Below are positions 1 through 15,535 of a DNA stretch of 64,000 nucleotides, one piece after another. The DNA is from Medicago truncatula. Its lineage: Eukaryota > Streptophyta > Magnoliopsida > Fabales > Fabaceae. The DNA lies in contig NC_053048.1 in the NCBI RefSeq assembly GCF_003473485.1, positions 48,729,755 through 48,793,754 of the forward strand, given 5' to 3'. The position numbers were made by a program, and so were the translations under genes. The notes under the pieces are model-generated. The model ran no database searches. It saw only the letters and a list, made by a program, of their open reading frames with translations, and had not been told where the DNA came from. Position 1 is the first letter of the stretch, and the number at the start of each line of letters is the position of its first letter.

Positions 1-712
1 AAATTCGGTGAGGGCTCATGCCCTAGAATGCCTTGTCATTCAAACGCGTAAAATGGTACCACATGCATGTGCATTGTCGCATTTTGTCGTTGAGTCTTAG
101 TGGTGTTGTCATGTCATTGCATGAGTCGTTGTTGATGGTTGAGTAGTTGTTCTTGCTATTGGTTGAAATTGCCATAGGTTGATGTTGTTGATTATGAAAT
201 ATATATGTATATTGAAGAATTATTGTTATTTTAGGGTGTTAGATTCATTTAATGAATTTTATATCTATCATTGTTGTTTGTGAATCCCACCCCTTTTGCT
301 TGGAAATATTGCCATTCCTATGGGTAACTTGCAGGTGATCCAAAGTAGTAGATGTGGTGGCTCAAGTGTTTAAGGCTCTGATACGTAACGGGATGGTAAA
401 TAGTTGTTTTATTTTCATTCCTTATGTATCAAATGTTGGGAACATGTTGTGGAGCCTTTTATTGTTATTTGAAACAATTATTGATGAATATTTATGTTGA
501 GGCCTTTGTGCCAGGATTTATTGTTGGATGTTGATGTTAGTTATATTGAAAAATATTCCGCTGCTAGGTTTTGGAGAAACTATTAAATTTGATTTTATTA
601 AATAATATTTTATTCTATTTAAGAAATTTCGAAAAGCAGTGTGACATGCCCGTTGTTTGTTGAACTCTAATTATTTTAATGATAATTTAATTGTTGGGAT
701 AACAGGGTGTTA
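1..712 (+). mobile_element. 3' end of an LTR-type retroelement (probably Ty3/gypsy), cut by the window edge
   Basis: The stretch is non-coding and GT-rich, unlike the AT-rich DNA after it, and ends in an LTR-like terminus (gggtgttaga) near 712. Its style resembles the end of gypsy-type LTRs in legumes, which is recognition from memory. The 5' part lies outside the window, so the second LTR and target duplication cannot be checked. It is an old fossil fragment with no readable gene. Confidence 0.4.
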
Positions 713-1061
713 GAGTATGTCTTGGATTTAATTTTATAGTATACAAGTGAGACTATTTTTCCATAATGCAGTAATCAATTTTCATCATTAAATCAAGTGA
801 GACAATTTTTTATATTTTTATACCATCAAGAGACAATTTTATGACTTAACTTTATAATACAATGATAAAAAAGATTCTTGTACACGAAACAATATTATTT
901 TACTTGTGTATGTTGGATAAAACCATAAACTAGTAACCACAATTCATCGGGATCCAACTCATCTAAATACTTTTTTTTATAAGAAATAAGGTCTCCCAAT
1001 CCACCAAAGAAGGGACGAATGCCCTTGCATCCGGTTGAGAGGAGCTGCCCCCACTAAATAA
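713..1061. other. Intergenic, nothing recognised
   Basis: AT-rich DNA between the LTR-like end and the start of the RPL24 duplication. There is no plausible reading frame and no RNA gene that I can see. Confidence 0.5.
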
Positions 1062-1365
1062 TTTACTTGGGTGTTAGCCTTTCAATAATTTAATCAATTT
1101 TTATTAAAAATAAGTTTATTGACCATATAACATTTTGTCGAAATTCGATGTCAGATTTTTATTTGAAAATAATTTGACTAGACATTATTGTAATGTTTAT
1201 TAACTGTTTAATGAACATAATCAAACACAAGTTTTAACTATATTATAATGTCCATATAAATTTTTGTTTGAAAATTAAAAAAAAAAACTCATTCCATAAT
1301 ATTTTGGGGGGTAAGAGAGGCAAGTATAGGGTGTTAAAAATACAATTGAATAAGACCGGGTTATT

Positions 1366-1445
1366 TCAATGGGCCCAATTCAAAAACGGGTATATAGAAG
1401 GAGAGAGCTGAAACCTAGAGCTTTTGATATTAGTTTTTAGGGTTT
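1366..1445 (+). promoter_or_regulatory. RPL24 copy 1 core promoter: site II, TATA box, telo box
   Basis: A site II element TGGGCC lies at 1370-1375, a TATA box (tatatag) at 1391-1397 and a telo box TTAGGGTTT at 1437-1445, 40 bp before the start codon. Telo box plus site II is the established combination in plant ribosomal-protein promoters. A further TTAGGGTTT lies in intron 1 near 1575. Confidence 0.75.
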
Positions 1446-1484
1446 ACATTTACAAGGAGCAGCCACCACACCAACGAAGCAGCC

Positions 1485-3155
<1,671 letters not shown>

Positions 3156-4036
3156 GTTTTTCTATTTTTGTTTACTATTTAAATATATTTGTTGCTTGAT
3201 CAGCCTTTTATGTTACTGTTTTATCAAACTTATGTTTGGAGCTTCAGAGAGAACCCAGGAATTAAATGGATTTTGCTAGTTGTGTTATGTTTATTTGCAC
3301 TAATGATCCCTTATGATGTTAGTTATTAATTGCATGTTTGATTATAAGTTTTACTTTTTTTTGAAGGATATAAGTTTTACTTTTGGTCAGAACTTGGCTC
3401 TTGTTCGGTATGCTTAGATTCAGCTCAGAATATATTGTTTTAAGAGATGACGGCTTAATTCAGTAGCTTAACTTTCCCACTAATCCTGGTTCTTTCAAGC
3501 CAAATAGTGGAGATAAAATTAAAAGCAATTTTTATTGTAAAATTTGGTTGCGAAGTAGATGAATGGATTTTTTAGTTATAAAATTTGCAAATCATAGCGT
3601 GCTTATATGACTAGTGAGGTTACAAGTTCCGTATCCAAATATTACTTTCCTCATATCAATTTTTTCCAATAGTAATTAAAATCATTTATTCTATTAATAG
3701 GAGCATAAAGTTACAACCATTGTTCTTGCCAACTAATGATGAATTATGAATTATTATTCTTCGTGTCTCCTAAATTCGAAAACGCATTAAAATTGTTGGT
3801 ACAAGCTCTAATAAATCCCAACTTCTAAGGCAATGTGCTTTGAATTTTGAACTTGATTCTCCACAACTAACCTAGAGTCTCTTAAAAACATAATTAAAAG
3901 CAAACCCTGCACCCATTGGGACTCTGAAGAGACCAATAATGGTTTCTCACTCAACGATTAGGGGATAGTTATCTTTAAGGGACATGACAAACGTTGAGAT
4001 GAAAGGGAATATGCTCACCATCGGTATATTTTTGTG

Positions 4037-4329
4037 TACCACCTCCATCCCTAATTATAAGACCTTTTTGAGAATTTTTTTTTATCATTTTTTATAAGAT
4101 TCATTTGCTATTTCCAACTACATTAATTATTTTTTACATACATGCCCTTATTTATTATACATTTTTTTCTTCAATCGGCAATAAATAACATGTTTAAAAC
4201 ATAAACCAACCTTTTCTTAAAGGATAAAATTGTAAAAACAATAGTAATTACAAACATATTTAATATAAATATTCACTATCTTTTCATTATTTTTTCAAAA
4301 GTGTCCTGTAATTAGGAACGGAGGTAGTA
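4037..4329. mobile_element. Stowaway-type MITE in the 3' flank of RPL24 copy 1
   Basis: Inverted ends (left cacctccatccctaattat; right, read in reverse, ctacctccgttcctaatta) are flanked by TA. The equivalent place in unit 2 (near 8680) reads gtgtgcaattg with no insert, so this is an occupied/empty-site pair. A relative of the same family lies at 19954-20250. No coding capacity; mobilised in trans by Tc1/mariner transposase (family knowledge). Confidence 0.88.
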
Positions 4330-5828
4330 CAATTGTTAGTTTTATTTTCGGTGACCTACATATTCAACTCGATGTACATAGGCAATCTTGATTTTTTTTC
4401 CTTCGAAATTAGAAGCGAAATATCATTATCTAGTTAGGGGAGGAGGAACTACTTGGCCTTTGCCATACATGGGATTAAACTATGTAACTTTACGTAGGCA
4501 ATAACAAATAAAAAAAAACTTGCACACGATAATATTGAGATTCACTTGCTCTCAAAAAAAAATTAATATTGAGATTCACTTAGACCATCCCATTACCAGA
4601 AAGTTAAGAATATTAATGAGATGAACTTAGGAACCGCTTTTGAAGCAAAAATATGACAATTATAGTTCATAAAAAAAATATTTAACAGTTAAATAAAAAG
4701 AGATACTTTGTCAAAAAAAAGTTATAAAGAGATAGACATGGCATTTTTTTGGTTTAAAAAATGGAGGGTGTGATTCCAGAGATTGTATAATTGATTTTAT
4801 TATGTTTGAATGATATGAAGGAGAATCGATAAGCTTTTGGCTTCTACAATTGATTTTAAGTACCTTAAATTTATATTTATCGTTAAATCTACTTTTATTG
4901 AAACTCATCCAAAAATAAATCACTTTACATTCAACTCTTTCTATCTAAAATAAATTTTAGAGAATCAAATTACTCAAATCAATTCTTATCCCGCAACACC
5001 AAACATAAACACACATCTAAAGGGAGAAAATTTGATTCTAGAAATATAGAATTGATTTTGGCATGTTTGGTTGCTCTTGAGTAGAAATGATTGTCTCAAG
5101 AATTGATTCTACTTAAAGCTAGAAATTGAAACTTTTGAGTCTATAATTGATTTTAACACTCAAATTTGCTGTTCAACTCACTTTTATATTAATGTATACA
5201 AACATAAATCACTTTACCTTCAATTCCCTTTCTAGTAAAATCAATTTTACTAGGGAAAATAAGACTTGGAATCTCAAGGGAGTGTGGCTAAAATTACAAA
5301 TACTCCTCTATCTACTTCAGTTTTAAATGAGAGCAGAAAGAAATAGATAATATAACGTTAAACGTGCATATCCTCCTAAGAGCTAGTTGATACATTTCAT
5401 TTCAAAGTGAATGGACAATGATATTTAATTTGGAATCTCAAAATTCTACTTAAGGTTAAAAATATTATCTGGCGTTTGTGCAGGAGATACACGAGAAGAG
5501 GAAAATTTACTTGAGGAAAATTTACCTTTCAATAAATTAATCAATTTTTATTAAAAATAAGTTTATTGACCATATAAAATTTTGTCGAATTCGATGTCAG
5601 CTTTTTATTTGAAAATAATTTGACTACATTAAACATGATTGTAATATTTATTAACTGTTTAACGAACATAATCAAACACAAATTTTAACTATATTTATAA
5701 TGACCATATAACCTTTTGTATGTAAAATTTATTATTTAAAAAAAGAAAAAACTCATTCCATAATATTTTGGGGGGTAAGAGAGGCAAGTATAAGGTGTTA
5801 AAAATACAATTGAATAACACCGGGTTAT

Positions 5829-5932
5829 TTCAATGGGCCCAATTCAGAAACGGGTATATAGATGGAGAGAGAGAGAGAGATGAAAACGGGTTTACATTTA
5901 CAAAGAGCAGCCACCACAGCGACGAAGCAGCC
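5829..5932 (+). promoter_or_regulatory. RPL24 copy 2 core promoter, telo box missing
   Basis: Site II TGGGCC at 5834-5839 and TATA (tatatag) at 5855-5861 are kept. Between TATA and ATG a (GA)n run follows, and the interval that holds TTAGGGTTT in copy 1 is absent; the remnant reads acgggtttac. TATA-to-ATG distance is 78 bp against 94 bp in copy 1. TTAGGGTTT does occur in intron 1 near 5991. Confidence 0.7.
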
Positions 5933-7543
<1,611 letters not shown>

Positions 7544-8424
7544 GTTTTTCCGTTTTTGGTTACCATTTAAATATAATTTGTTTTCAAACTTCTGTACTGA
7601 TATATTCTATTTGCTTGATTAGCCTTTTATGTTACTGTTTTATCAAACTTATGTTTGGAGCTTCAGAGAACTCGGATATTAAATGGATTTTGCTAGTTAT
7701 GCTATGTTTATTTGCACTAATGATCCCGTACAATGTTAGTTATTACTTTCATGTTTGATTATTTGCACTAATGATCCCGTACGATGTTAGTTATTACTTT
7801 CATGTTTGATTATAAGTTTTACTTTTGGTCAGTACTTGGCACTTGTTCGGTATACTCTTAGATTCAGCCAAAATCTGTTGTTTTAAGCGATGACGTCTTA
7901 ATTCGGTAGTTTAAATTTCCCACTAATCCGGGTTCTTTTCAAGTTCAGATTATGTTGTTTTAAGCGATGACGTCCTAAAAGCAATTTTTATTGAATGGAT
8001 TGTATAGTAATAAAATTAGCAAATCATGACGTCTTAAAAGCAATTTTTAGAGAATGGATTGACTAATGCCGTTCCCCAATGCTTAGCGGGTGTTAACTTA
8101 CGTGAGACATCTTTCACGGAATGAACAATTTTCAAACGGAGAAGAGTAATTTTTGTAAGTTACAATCTCGCATGGATAACATTGTTCTTGCCAACTAATG
8201 AATTACATTATCCTTCGTGTCTCCTAAGTTCCCAAACGTATTCAAAATAATATCCCAACTTCCAAGCAATATGCTCTGAATTTTGAACTTGATTCTCCAC
8301 AACCAACCAAGAATCTATCTTAAATCAAATCAAAAGCAAACCCAGCACCCATCAGGGAACTTTGAAGAGACCAATTTCCAATGGTTTCTCCCTCAACGAT
8401 TGGGGGATAGTTGTCTTGAAGGGA

Positions 8425-8431
8425 ACTCGTC

Positions 8432-8477
<46 letters not shown>

Positions 8478-8514
8478 TGCTAGTAATCGCCGGTCAGCCA
8501 TACGGTGGTGAATT

Positions 8515-8548
<34 letters not shown>

Positions 8549-8622
8549 TATGGGAGCTGGCCATGTTTGAAGTCGTTACCTTAACCGCAAGGAGGGGGAT
8601 GCCAAAGGCAGGATTAGTGACT
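8425..8622 (+). pseudogene. Nuclear insertion of plastid DNA: 3' part of chloroplast 16S rRNA
   Basis: About 198 bp match the 3' domain of plastid 16S rRNA, including the conserved decoding-site stretch ttgtacacaccgcccgtcac and the downstream ggagggggatgcc. It sits between gaaggga and catgacaaacg, which are contiguous in unit 1 near 3978, so it is a clean insertion after the duplication. Compared with the plastid sequence as I remember it, all differences are C to T or G to A, as expected from deamination of methylated cytosine. It is a non-functional NUPT, not an rRNA gene. Confidence 0.92.
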
Positions 8623-9336
8623 TGACATGACAAACGTTGAGATGAAAGGGAATATGCTCAATGTCGGTATTAGTATATTTTTGTGTGCAATTGTTAGTTT
8701 TATTTTTTTGGTGACATACTCAACTCGATGTAGAAAGCAATCTTGATTATTTTTCTTCGAAAATAGAAGTGAAATATCATTATCTATTTAGGGGAGGAGG
8801 AACTACTTCTATGTAACTTTAGGTAGGCAATAACAAAAAAAAATTGTGTTGACTTTTACACGATAATATTTAAGATTCACATCGACTATTCCCATTACCA
8901 GAAAATTAAGAATATTAATGAGATCAATTTAAGAGGCGCTTTTGAAGCAAAAATGTGACAGTTATAGTTCAGAAAGGAAAAAAAAAAGGTGACAGTTATA
9001 AAGAGATACACATAGACATATCTTTTTTTTTTGTTTCCAAAAATGGAGGGTGTGATTCAGGTTCTAGAATTGATTTTATTATGTTTGAATGATATGAAGG
9101 AGAGTTGATTCCACTTGAAGTTAAAACTTGTAGTTTTTGGCTTCTACAATTGATTTTAACTTTAAATTTATTGTTAAATCTATTTTTACTTAAATTCATC
9201 CAAACACAAATCACTTTACATTCAACTCAATTCTATCTAAAAACAACTTTTAGAGAATAAAAAATCAATTCTTATCACCACAAAACCAAACATAGAATTG
9301 ATTCTAGAAGTGTAGATTTGATTTTGGCATGTTAGG

Positions 9337-9570
9337 TTCCTCCTCGTGTCTTTGTGGTTGAGTTGACGGTTGATTTGATCTAGCTCATCCTTCAGCCCGA
9401 AGAGGGTGACATCGTCTCGAATCCTAAACATATGGGGTGGTGTTCCATCGTTGTAGTAGATTGCCGCTAGCTTGGTGTTCGGATCAAAGCAGGGAATTTC
9501 ATGTTTTTTTGTCTGATGTAGTTTACTTGTAATGAAAACATGGACCCCTATTTATAGAGGTATGTGGGCC
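9337..9570 (-). pseudogene. 5' fragment of a transposon-type gene with its own TATA box
   Basis: On the minus strand a TATA box (tctataaataggg, plus positions about 9551-9563) precedes an open frame reading HEIPCFDPNTKLAAIYYNDG at its start and ending near 9340 at KDTRR. The frame is cut exactly at the edge of the RPL24 duplication. It resembles the N-terminal part of MULE-associated plant proteins, from memory only; I cannot prove the family. No complete domain remains. Confidence 0.45.
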
Positions 9571-10560
9571 TTGTGGACCACAAAAATTATTGGTGCAATG
9601 TGGGACACACAAAAGAATCCAATGCTGAATAAATCTGGATTCTAAAATCCGAACCAACCCTCACCATACTCAAAGTCCCAAGTTTCCCTTTGTTCACCCC
9701 AATATTGTATGTTTTCGGAATATGAAATCCGGAATATATGTGTATTTCGGATTACACCAGAAATTTTTGGTCGGTGGTCTGCACCACAAAAAAAACGTTT
9801 TTCAAACGTGTTGGACGGTGGTCAAGTTGAAAAACGTGTTTCTACACGTTTTTTGACCGGCATTGATGGCTTCCCCATGTTTTTTTAATCCTCCTCCCCT
9901 ATAAATATGGTTCATTTTCTCAAACATTTGCACACCTTCTTCTTTCTCCTCTTCTCCTCCACAACGATGTGTTTACATCGTTGGCCTTTCATACAAAGAG
10001 GCCTCTTTGGAAATCCACCAAGGGTTATATGATCGGTCAATAGGGAAGGGGTCAGTCTGAGTGTGAGGTTGGTTTGCCTGGGTATCATGTTGACCATTAT
10101 TGTCTCTTGTTCCCTAGAGGCCCCTGCGTATGTGCTACCAGGCAGCATTGGTTTCTTCTTCCCCGCCATCTTCTTTCCTCCCCCCTTCCTCTCCACCGGT
10201 GGCTGGAGCCACCAGTATTGCTTATGTAATAAGTTAAGAGTAGAAATAGATTTATGATCTTATGTAATAAACTTAAAAAGCTTGAAAATTATTGTAATGT
10301 ATTGTTCCTATATTAATAAAATGAGTTGTTTTTAATGTTTGTGTCGTTTTATTTCTGTTTTTTATTTTATTTTACAAATTTTGAAGATTAAAATTGCAAA
10401 AGTTCTAGTAAAACATTATTCCGGATTTTCAAATCTGGAAACATCTGCAAAATTCTAACAATACAATCCGGAAAACGATATCCGAACCAGGGATAAAATT
10501 GGAAAAAAAAATAGGGCGCGCGAGGAAAGACATTGGGTGGAAAAAGTAATAGTCTAAACC
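9571..10560. other. Transposon-like non-coding region
   Basis: Contains several repeats of a ccgga-type motif (9715-9745, 10420-10490) and a second TATA box on the plus strand (ctataaata, about 9900). The frame after it stops soon (10028). A cggaaa/ccggat-rich tail ends near 10510 with gggcgcgcgagg. It may be the rest of the element at 9337-9570. No recognisable protein. Confidence 0.35.
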
Positions 10561-11163
10561 TTATCATGTGGGATCAAATTTTTTGTAAAATTTTAAAAAC
10601 AAAAAGTCACCAATAGATTGTAAGTGGACAATCTCAGCCATTCAATATTTTTATTAATATATCAATGGTTGACATTCACCTTTTCCATGATGAGAAAAAA
10701 TCATGGGAAAGGAATAGACCTTCCAATGGTAATTGCCACCGTATTTTTGTCACACTACATAGTTTTCACACCTTTCTTTTAGAATAAAACAAGAAAGAAA
10801 AATCCAACATTTCAGCTCATCACTGTCCTGTCCTGAATCCTCTGCTCTTTCTCTCTGAAACAACGTGGTAAAAAAAATAGTGTGCATTACAACTACCGTC
10901 CTTTTCTTTCTACCTAAAAGCAGAGTACGTAGAAAACTTTAACTAAAGAATTGGAAACTACTACTACTTTAGTACTTAACTTTTACCCTTCCTTGAATCA
11001 AATCACTACTGCATTATGACTCATAACTCATATAGTTCTGAATGGATCTTAATGTCAGTCCTCAAACCATTAATACCTAACTACTAGTACACTAAAATTA
11101 ACTGAGTCACTCACTACTACTCATAGAGTACTTAAAACTACTTTGACTTGTAATGTAGATAGA
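10561..11163. other. 3' flank of the HD-Zip gene
   Basis: AT-rich DNA downstream of the HD-Zip stop codon, with no other gene visible. It should contain the 3' UTR of that gene. Confidence 0.4.
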
Positions 11164-13104
11164 TTAGGGATAATAATTAGGTAATACAGGCCAGTGACAT
11201 TGATTAGGAGGCATTGAAACTGAGTTATTAAAATCTTCAACAATGAAAGTAGTACTGTTGTTGTTGTTATTGTATCCCTGATCTGGAACAGCTTGTTGAA
11301 TGCTACTACTTGTTGGTTTGTTAGAACAACGTAGACCTTCTGATGTGCTTTCTACTGTTTCTTCAACATATGTTTGTGTCCTAAAATTACCACCTGATTG
11401 CTCTTTTAACTTTCCCTTCAACTTCATAACCTGCGTGTATAGGGCACACTGATCAGCTACATGAATCAACCATTTTGGGGTAATACTAGGTTGAAGAACT
11501 TCATTTTCATATGACCAAAGGAAAAATTTCAATAATTAATTTTTTATACAGTTAATTATTATATTAAATACAACAAAGTGTAATTTTTTTTTTTTGAAAG
11601 AGCAAACTGTAAAATATATATAATGTAGAATATGTCTAAGTAAAAATAAAATAAGAAAAATAGTAATTTTTGTAAGGAAAATATTAATTTAATACACAAT
11701 ATATTTTTCACTCTCATGTATAATTGCATTTGTATGACATAATCATAATATAACTCTAACAAATGGTATTAATTATAAGAAGTGATATGTTGTCTGTGTG
11801 TGTGTCTATATTTATTTTTCTACTTTTTGGCAAAAAATCAACACAAAAGAAAGATGAACACTATCCTCAAACTTGAAATGTAGTAGGTCTTTAAGCTTCT
11901 AAAGGCAAAGCATAAAATACTAATTTCTTGTTAGACGTACAAATGTTGAACTTTTGTTAGAAATTAGAGACAAAAAATTAATCTTGAATTTAGATACTTA
12001 CTGATAGTTCAACTGCTTAAAAATAACATAGAGAGATACATGAACAAATATGTGAGATTATGTTGAGATTGGTGGTATAAATTAATGAAATATAGTTACA
12101 TAATAAAAAAAATAGATGTTATATATCTCATTCCAATTTCATTCAAATTCATCCTACCTTATGCAAACAATCCAAAGATAATTAGTTACCTCTTCTTGAA
12201 GTTTCTGTTTTTCCTTGGAGACAACATCAAATTCTTGTTTCAAAACATCATACAAGTGTTCAAGCTGCTTAGCCTTCCACCTTGTACGCCTATTTTGGAA
12301 CCAAACAGCAATTTGGCGAGGTTGGAGCCCTAGCTCTCTTGAAAGCTTCATCTTCCTTTCAGGGTCTAGCTTTATTTCTTCTTGGAAACTCTTCTCCAGT
12401 GAATCAATCTGGTTACTTGTTAATCTCTTCTTCTTCTCTCTATAATTATTTCCATCAATGTTCATTTCATCCATAGCTGGAAGTAACCTTTGTTGTGTCT
12501 CACCCAATGACGGTTGACTCATTTCCATTCCTAATTTTCCAACATACACCAATGAATTAATTTATATCAAGATTTTATTTTTTTATTTTTATGAAATACT
12601 TAATCTATGCCTTCATTTCTTTGTACACCCTATCATACAAATTTTTTTTTTCTAATTTTCTTTTTACACTTTTTCATCACATCACCATATGCATCTCATA
12701 AGGTTTTTATGTCTGTCTTTTTCTTTTCTTTTTATCTAATGTTATCTATAAAGATTAAATAACACAAAAGTGTATATACATAAGTGAGTAGTTTTCAAAT
12801 ATATATGTTTTGCCTTCTATATGACTTGAAAAGCAAAAAAAAAAAAGAAGAAGAAGAAGAAGAAGAACAAGAAATAACTTGGGATTCAAGTCAATAAATT
12901 CATGTGCAATATTCTAGAGAGAGAGAGAGAAGGTGACTCAAAAATTGCAAACTATAAGGAGTAAAAATAGCTAAAAAAATTGGAGTATAAAGAGGTGTTT
13001 TTTTTTTTTTTACCTGAATAAGGGGTGTTGTTATAGTTGTAGAAGAAGCTTAAGGAAGACTCAGTATGAGGAACAAAGGGTCTTGTGCTCTCATTCCAAT
13101 CCAT
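11164..13104 (-). CDS. LMI1-like: HD-Zip class I transcription factor of the ATHB22/ATHB51 (LMI1) clade
   Basis: Three exons on the minus strand: 13104-13014, 12530-12190 and 11430-11164, giving 699 nt and 232 aa, close to LMI1 (235 aa). The homeodomain spans about residues 61-117, with the helix-3 motif [13 protein letters not shown]. The leucine zipper follows directly, with heptad residues L120, L127, V134, L141 and L148; the last intron splits the zipper, as is usual in this class. A Gln/Asn-rich tail ends in WPVLPNYYP, like the WPSYP end of LMI1. Family members bind CAATNATTG-type pseudopalindromes as dimers. In legumes this clade controls leaf and stipule form, and pea Tendril-less belongs nearby (literature). 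Position between RPL24 and pyruvate kinase matches At2g36610 (ATHB22). Confidence 0.95.
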
Positions 13105-13294
13105 TTTAGGCTTTCACTTTTTTCTTCTCTTCAATTCCTTACCCTAAATGTGTCTCTTTTATGGGCTTTTCACTCGGTTAGGATGGACCACGTAGTCAGA
13201 GTGAGGAAAGAAGATTAGAGATTTAGAGTGGTGCAGTAGTCAATAGTATATACTATACAGTGAGGCGTGGCACTGTGTTTCTGACTATGAGTGA

Positions 13295-13301
13295 TTATAT
13301 A
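13295..13301 (-). promoter_or_regulatory. Probable TATA box of the HD-Zip gene
   Basis: TATATAA on the minus strand, about 190 bp before the start codon. It would give a 5' leader of roughly 160 nt. Position only; not proven. Confidence 0.4.
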
Positions 13302-15040
13302 TGAGAGATGAAATGTTTAATTAGGTCCTCACCTCAGTAGATCATCCTAATGGACTGATAACAATTAACCGTTGTACACCACATCTTGATTCAAAATACT
13401 TTATTCATTTCATATTAAGTGACACACTTGATTATGTCACACATACAAATGCATATTTTTTTTTTATCTTTAATATATTTAGCTATTTATTGGAAAATAT
13501 TATGAAAATTTAATATTTTAAAAATATTCATCGAGATAAATCTAACAACATTTTATATAATATTATTTATTTTTATATATTAGTCGAAAAATATGGTTAA
13601 AGTATATCAAGTTAATTAATAATGTATATTGTCAAATAAATCATCTAATATATAACTAATATATAACAGAGAGTATTAAATTATTGAATATGTAAGTCAT
13701 CTTATCTATGTTACTTCAACATCTATTTTTTCATTCAATAATTTTTTTTAACTTGATACTATATACCAACACTATGGTCCTCTATCTCTCTTTTCAAAAA
13801 CATTCATGACTTCTATCTAGTTGTTTTCAAAACAGATAATTTCCGAAAATAACATTAATACCATTTATGACTTTCTCTTCCTTTCATTTTCATCTCTAAA
13901 TCTACTATTTTAGTATTTTAAATTATATTATATTATTTTTTTAAATATATATATATATATATGTTCATTTTATTTTTCAACTCAAATACCTAATAAACTT
14001 TTCATTCGTCTGATTCAACACATTTTTAAAATTTATTAAATTAATCTCACGATAACTCTAGATCGCGAATATTAGTAAGTCATGCAAAACAGAATACCTC
14101 TATAACTAGTACACATGTATAGCAAATATATGTACCATATAGTTTTTCAGGAATTAAAATTTTCATAAGAGTGCTATAATTACTGTTCTAAATAGGTATC
14201 CAAGCTAAGAATCACACCCCACTATAGATGCTCAAAATGAGAAATTAAAATTTTACTTAGATGGTACTAATATAGTCGTGTACGTAAACATACTTTTTTA
14301 AACCTATATTATTACGAGACGAGGAGTATGAGGTTTTTCCTCTCTTCCTTTTGGGAAGTAATAAGAGCATCTTTAATAGAGACTCCTTTATTTAACAAGA
14401 AGTTCATTCTATTAAGGATTTTCATTAAAAAAGAAAAAAGTGGATAATATTAGTAGTATTAACTAAAGAATTCTCTTCTCTTTAGCGTTTCCACGATTAA
14501 AATAATAAAATAGACATATTAATTACACTAAAAACTTTTTTGATCAAATGTAAAAAAGACAAAGAAGGTTTCTATATAAAGATGAAATGAATATATAAAA
14601 ATTGGTCTCACATCTCAAGTTCATGTCATTCTTTCTTTTTTCATTTTTTTTTATTTTCTAAATGAGTGTGTTAAAATACATATTAACCGATATATTTAAG
14701 AACATTTTTTAATTTAGTATCATTGAAGTCGTTGAATCCTTAATATATATTTTTATTTAAAATTTATTAATAAATGACATGTACATGCACATTTATAAAT
14801 CCTTCTTAGTTTACTATGATCACCATTGTGCATCTTCTAGGCATACATAGTTGGGCTGAGGTAGAATTGACCGTACTGTCAGAACAAAATGTCAAAAAGG
14901 GATGTCATGTGTCGGCTGCCACCCTAACTGGTAACCACTCCTCATGAAAACCTTTTAATTTTTGAAGAAATGATATTTATACAATAATTTTTAAATAATT
15001 TTTAGACAATTTTCTCTCTCATACTTACATTATATTTTTA
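13302..15040. other. AT-rich intergenic region, nothing coding recognised
   Basis: Upstream DNA of the HD-Zip gene. It has a half MITE-like stretch near 13390-13690, an (AT)n run near 13945-13961 and no convincing gene. Regulatory sites for leaf expression may lie here, but I cannot point to one. Confidence 0.4.
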
Positions 15041-15044
15041 CTCG

Positions 15045-15250
15045 AGTAAATAGTCAATTTTTCCTCTGAAATTGTAAGTTTCATCAATTACCCCCCGAAA
15101 TTAACAAAACTTCAATTACCCCCTGAAATTGCATAATGTTAATCAATTTACCCCTCCGTCAACTTTTTTGTTAACTGTTTACGGTTATGATCAAATACCC
15201 CCTAAAATTTTGCACTTATGTGCAAAATGCCCCCTAAACTTAAAAATTTA
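15045..15250. repeat. Dispersed repeat with 'accccc-tgaaatt' phrases
   Basis: Several spaced near-copies of a phrase of the type caattacccc-tgaaatt occur at 15060-15140, then caaatacccc and aaatgccccc. This is a phrasing seen in a common legume repeat (from memory). No matching opposite end was found, so it is probably truncated. Confidence 0.45.
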
Positions 15251-15535
15251 GATTTTTTTTCTTACCAAAAATCATACATTTAGTTCTTCAAGTAGTATAT
15301 TGTACATATTGTCATAAAAATTCTATTCACAAGAAAATGAAAGAATATATGCCAAAGAAATCATGGTTTTGTCACGTGCAGCCTTTTCATTCATATTTCA
15401 TATTTATCAACAAGGAGCAAGATAATTTTTTTATAAAGAAGGTAAAACTAAAAACCAAACATTAAAAAGATATCAAGCTGTTGAAATAAACCAAGACAAG
15501 AATGTCATAGCAGCAGAAAATTGATATCTATCACA

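Noticed and set aside
8425-8622. A functional rRNA gene
   Set aside because: Only about 198 bp of the 3' part is present and it is decayed; it lies in nuclear repeat DNA.
8433-8633. Open frames across the plastid rRNA fragment
   Set aside because: They are chance frames in rRNA-derived DNA and have no start context or family features.
9912-10257. Two overlapping frames near 10.1 kb, one on each strand
   Set aside because: Low-complexity composition, no family motif, and located in transposon-like DNA.
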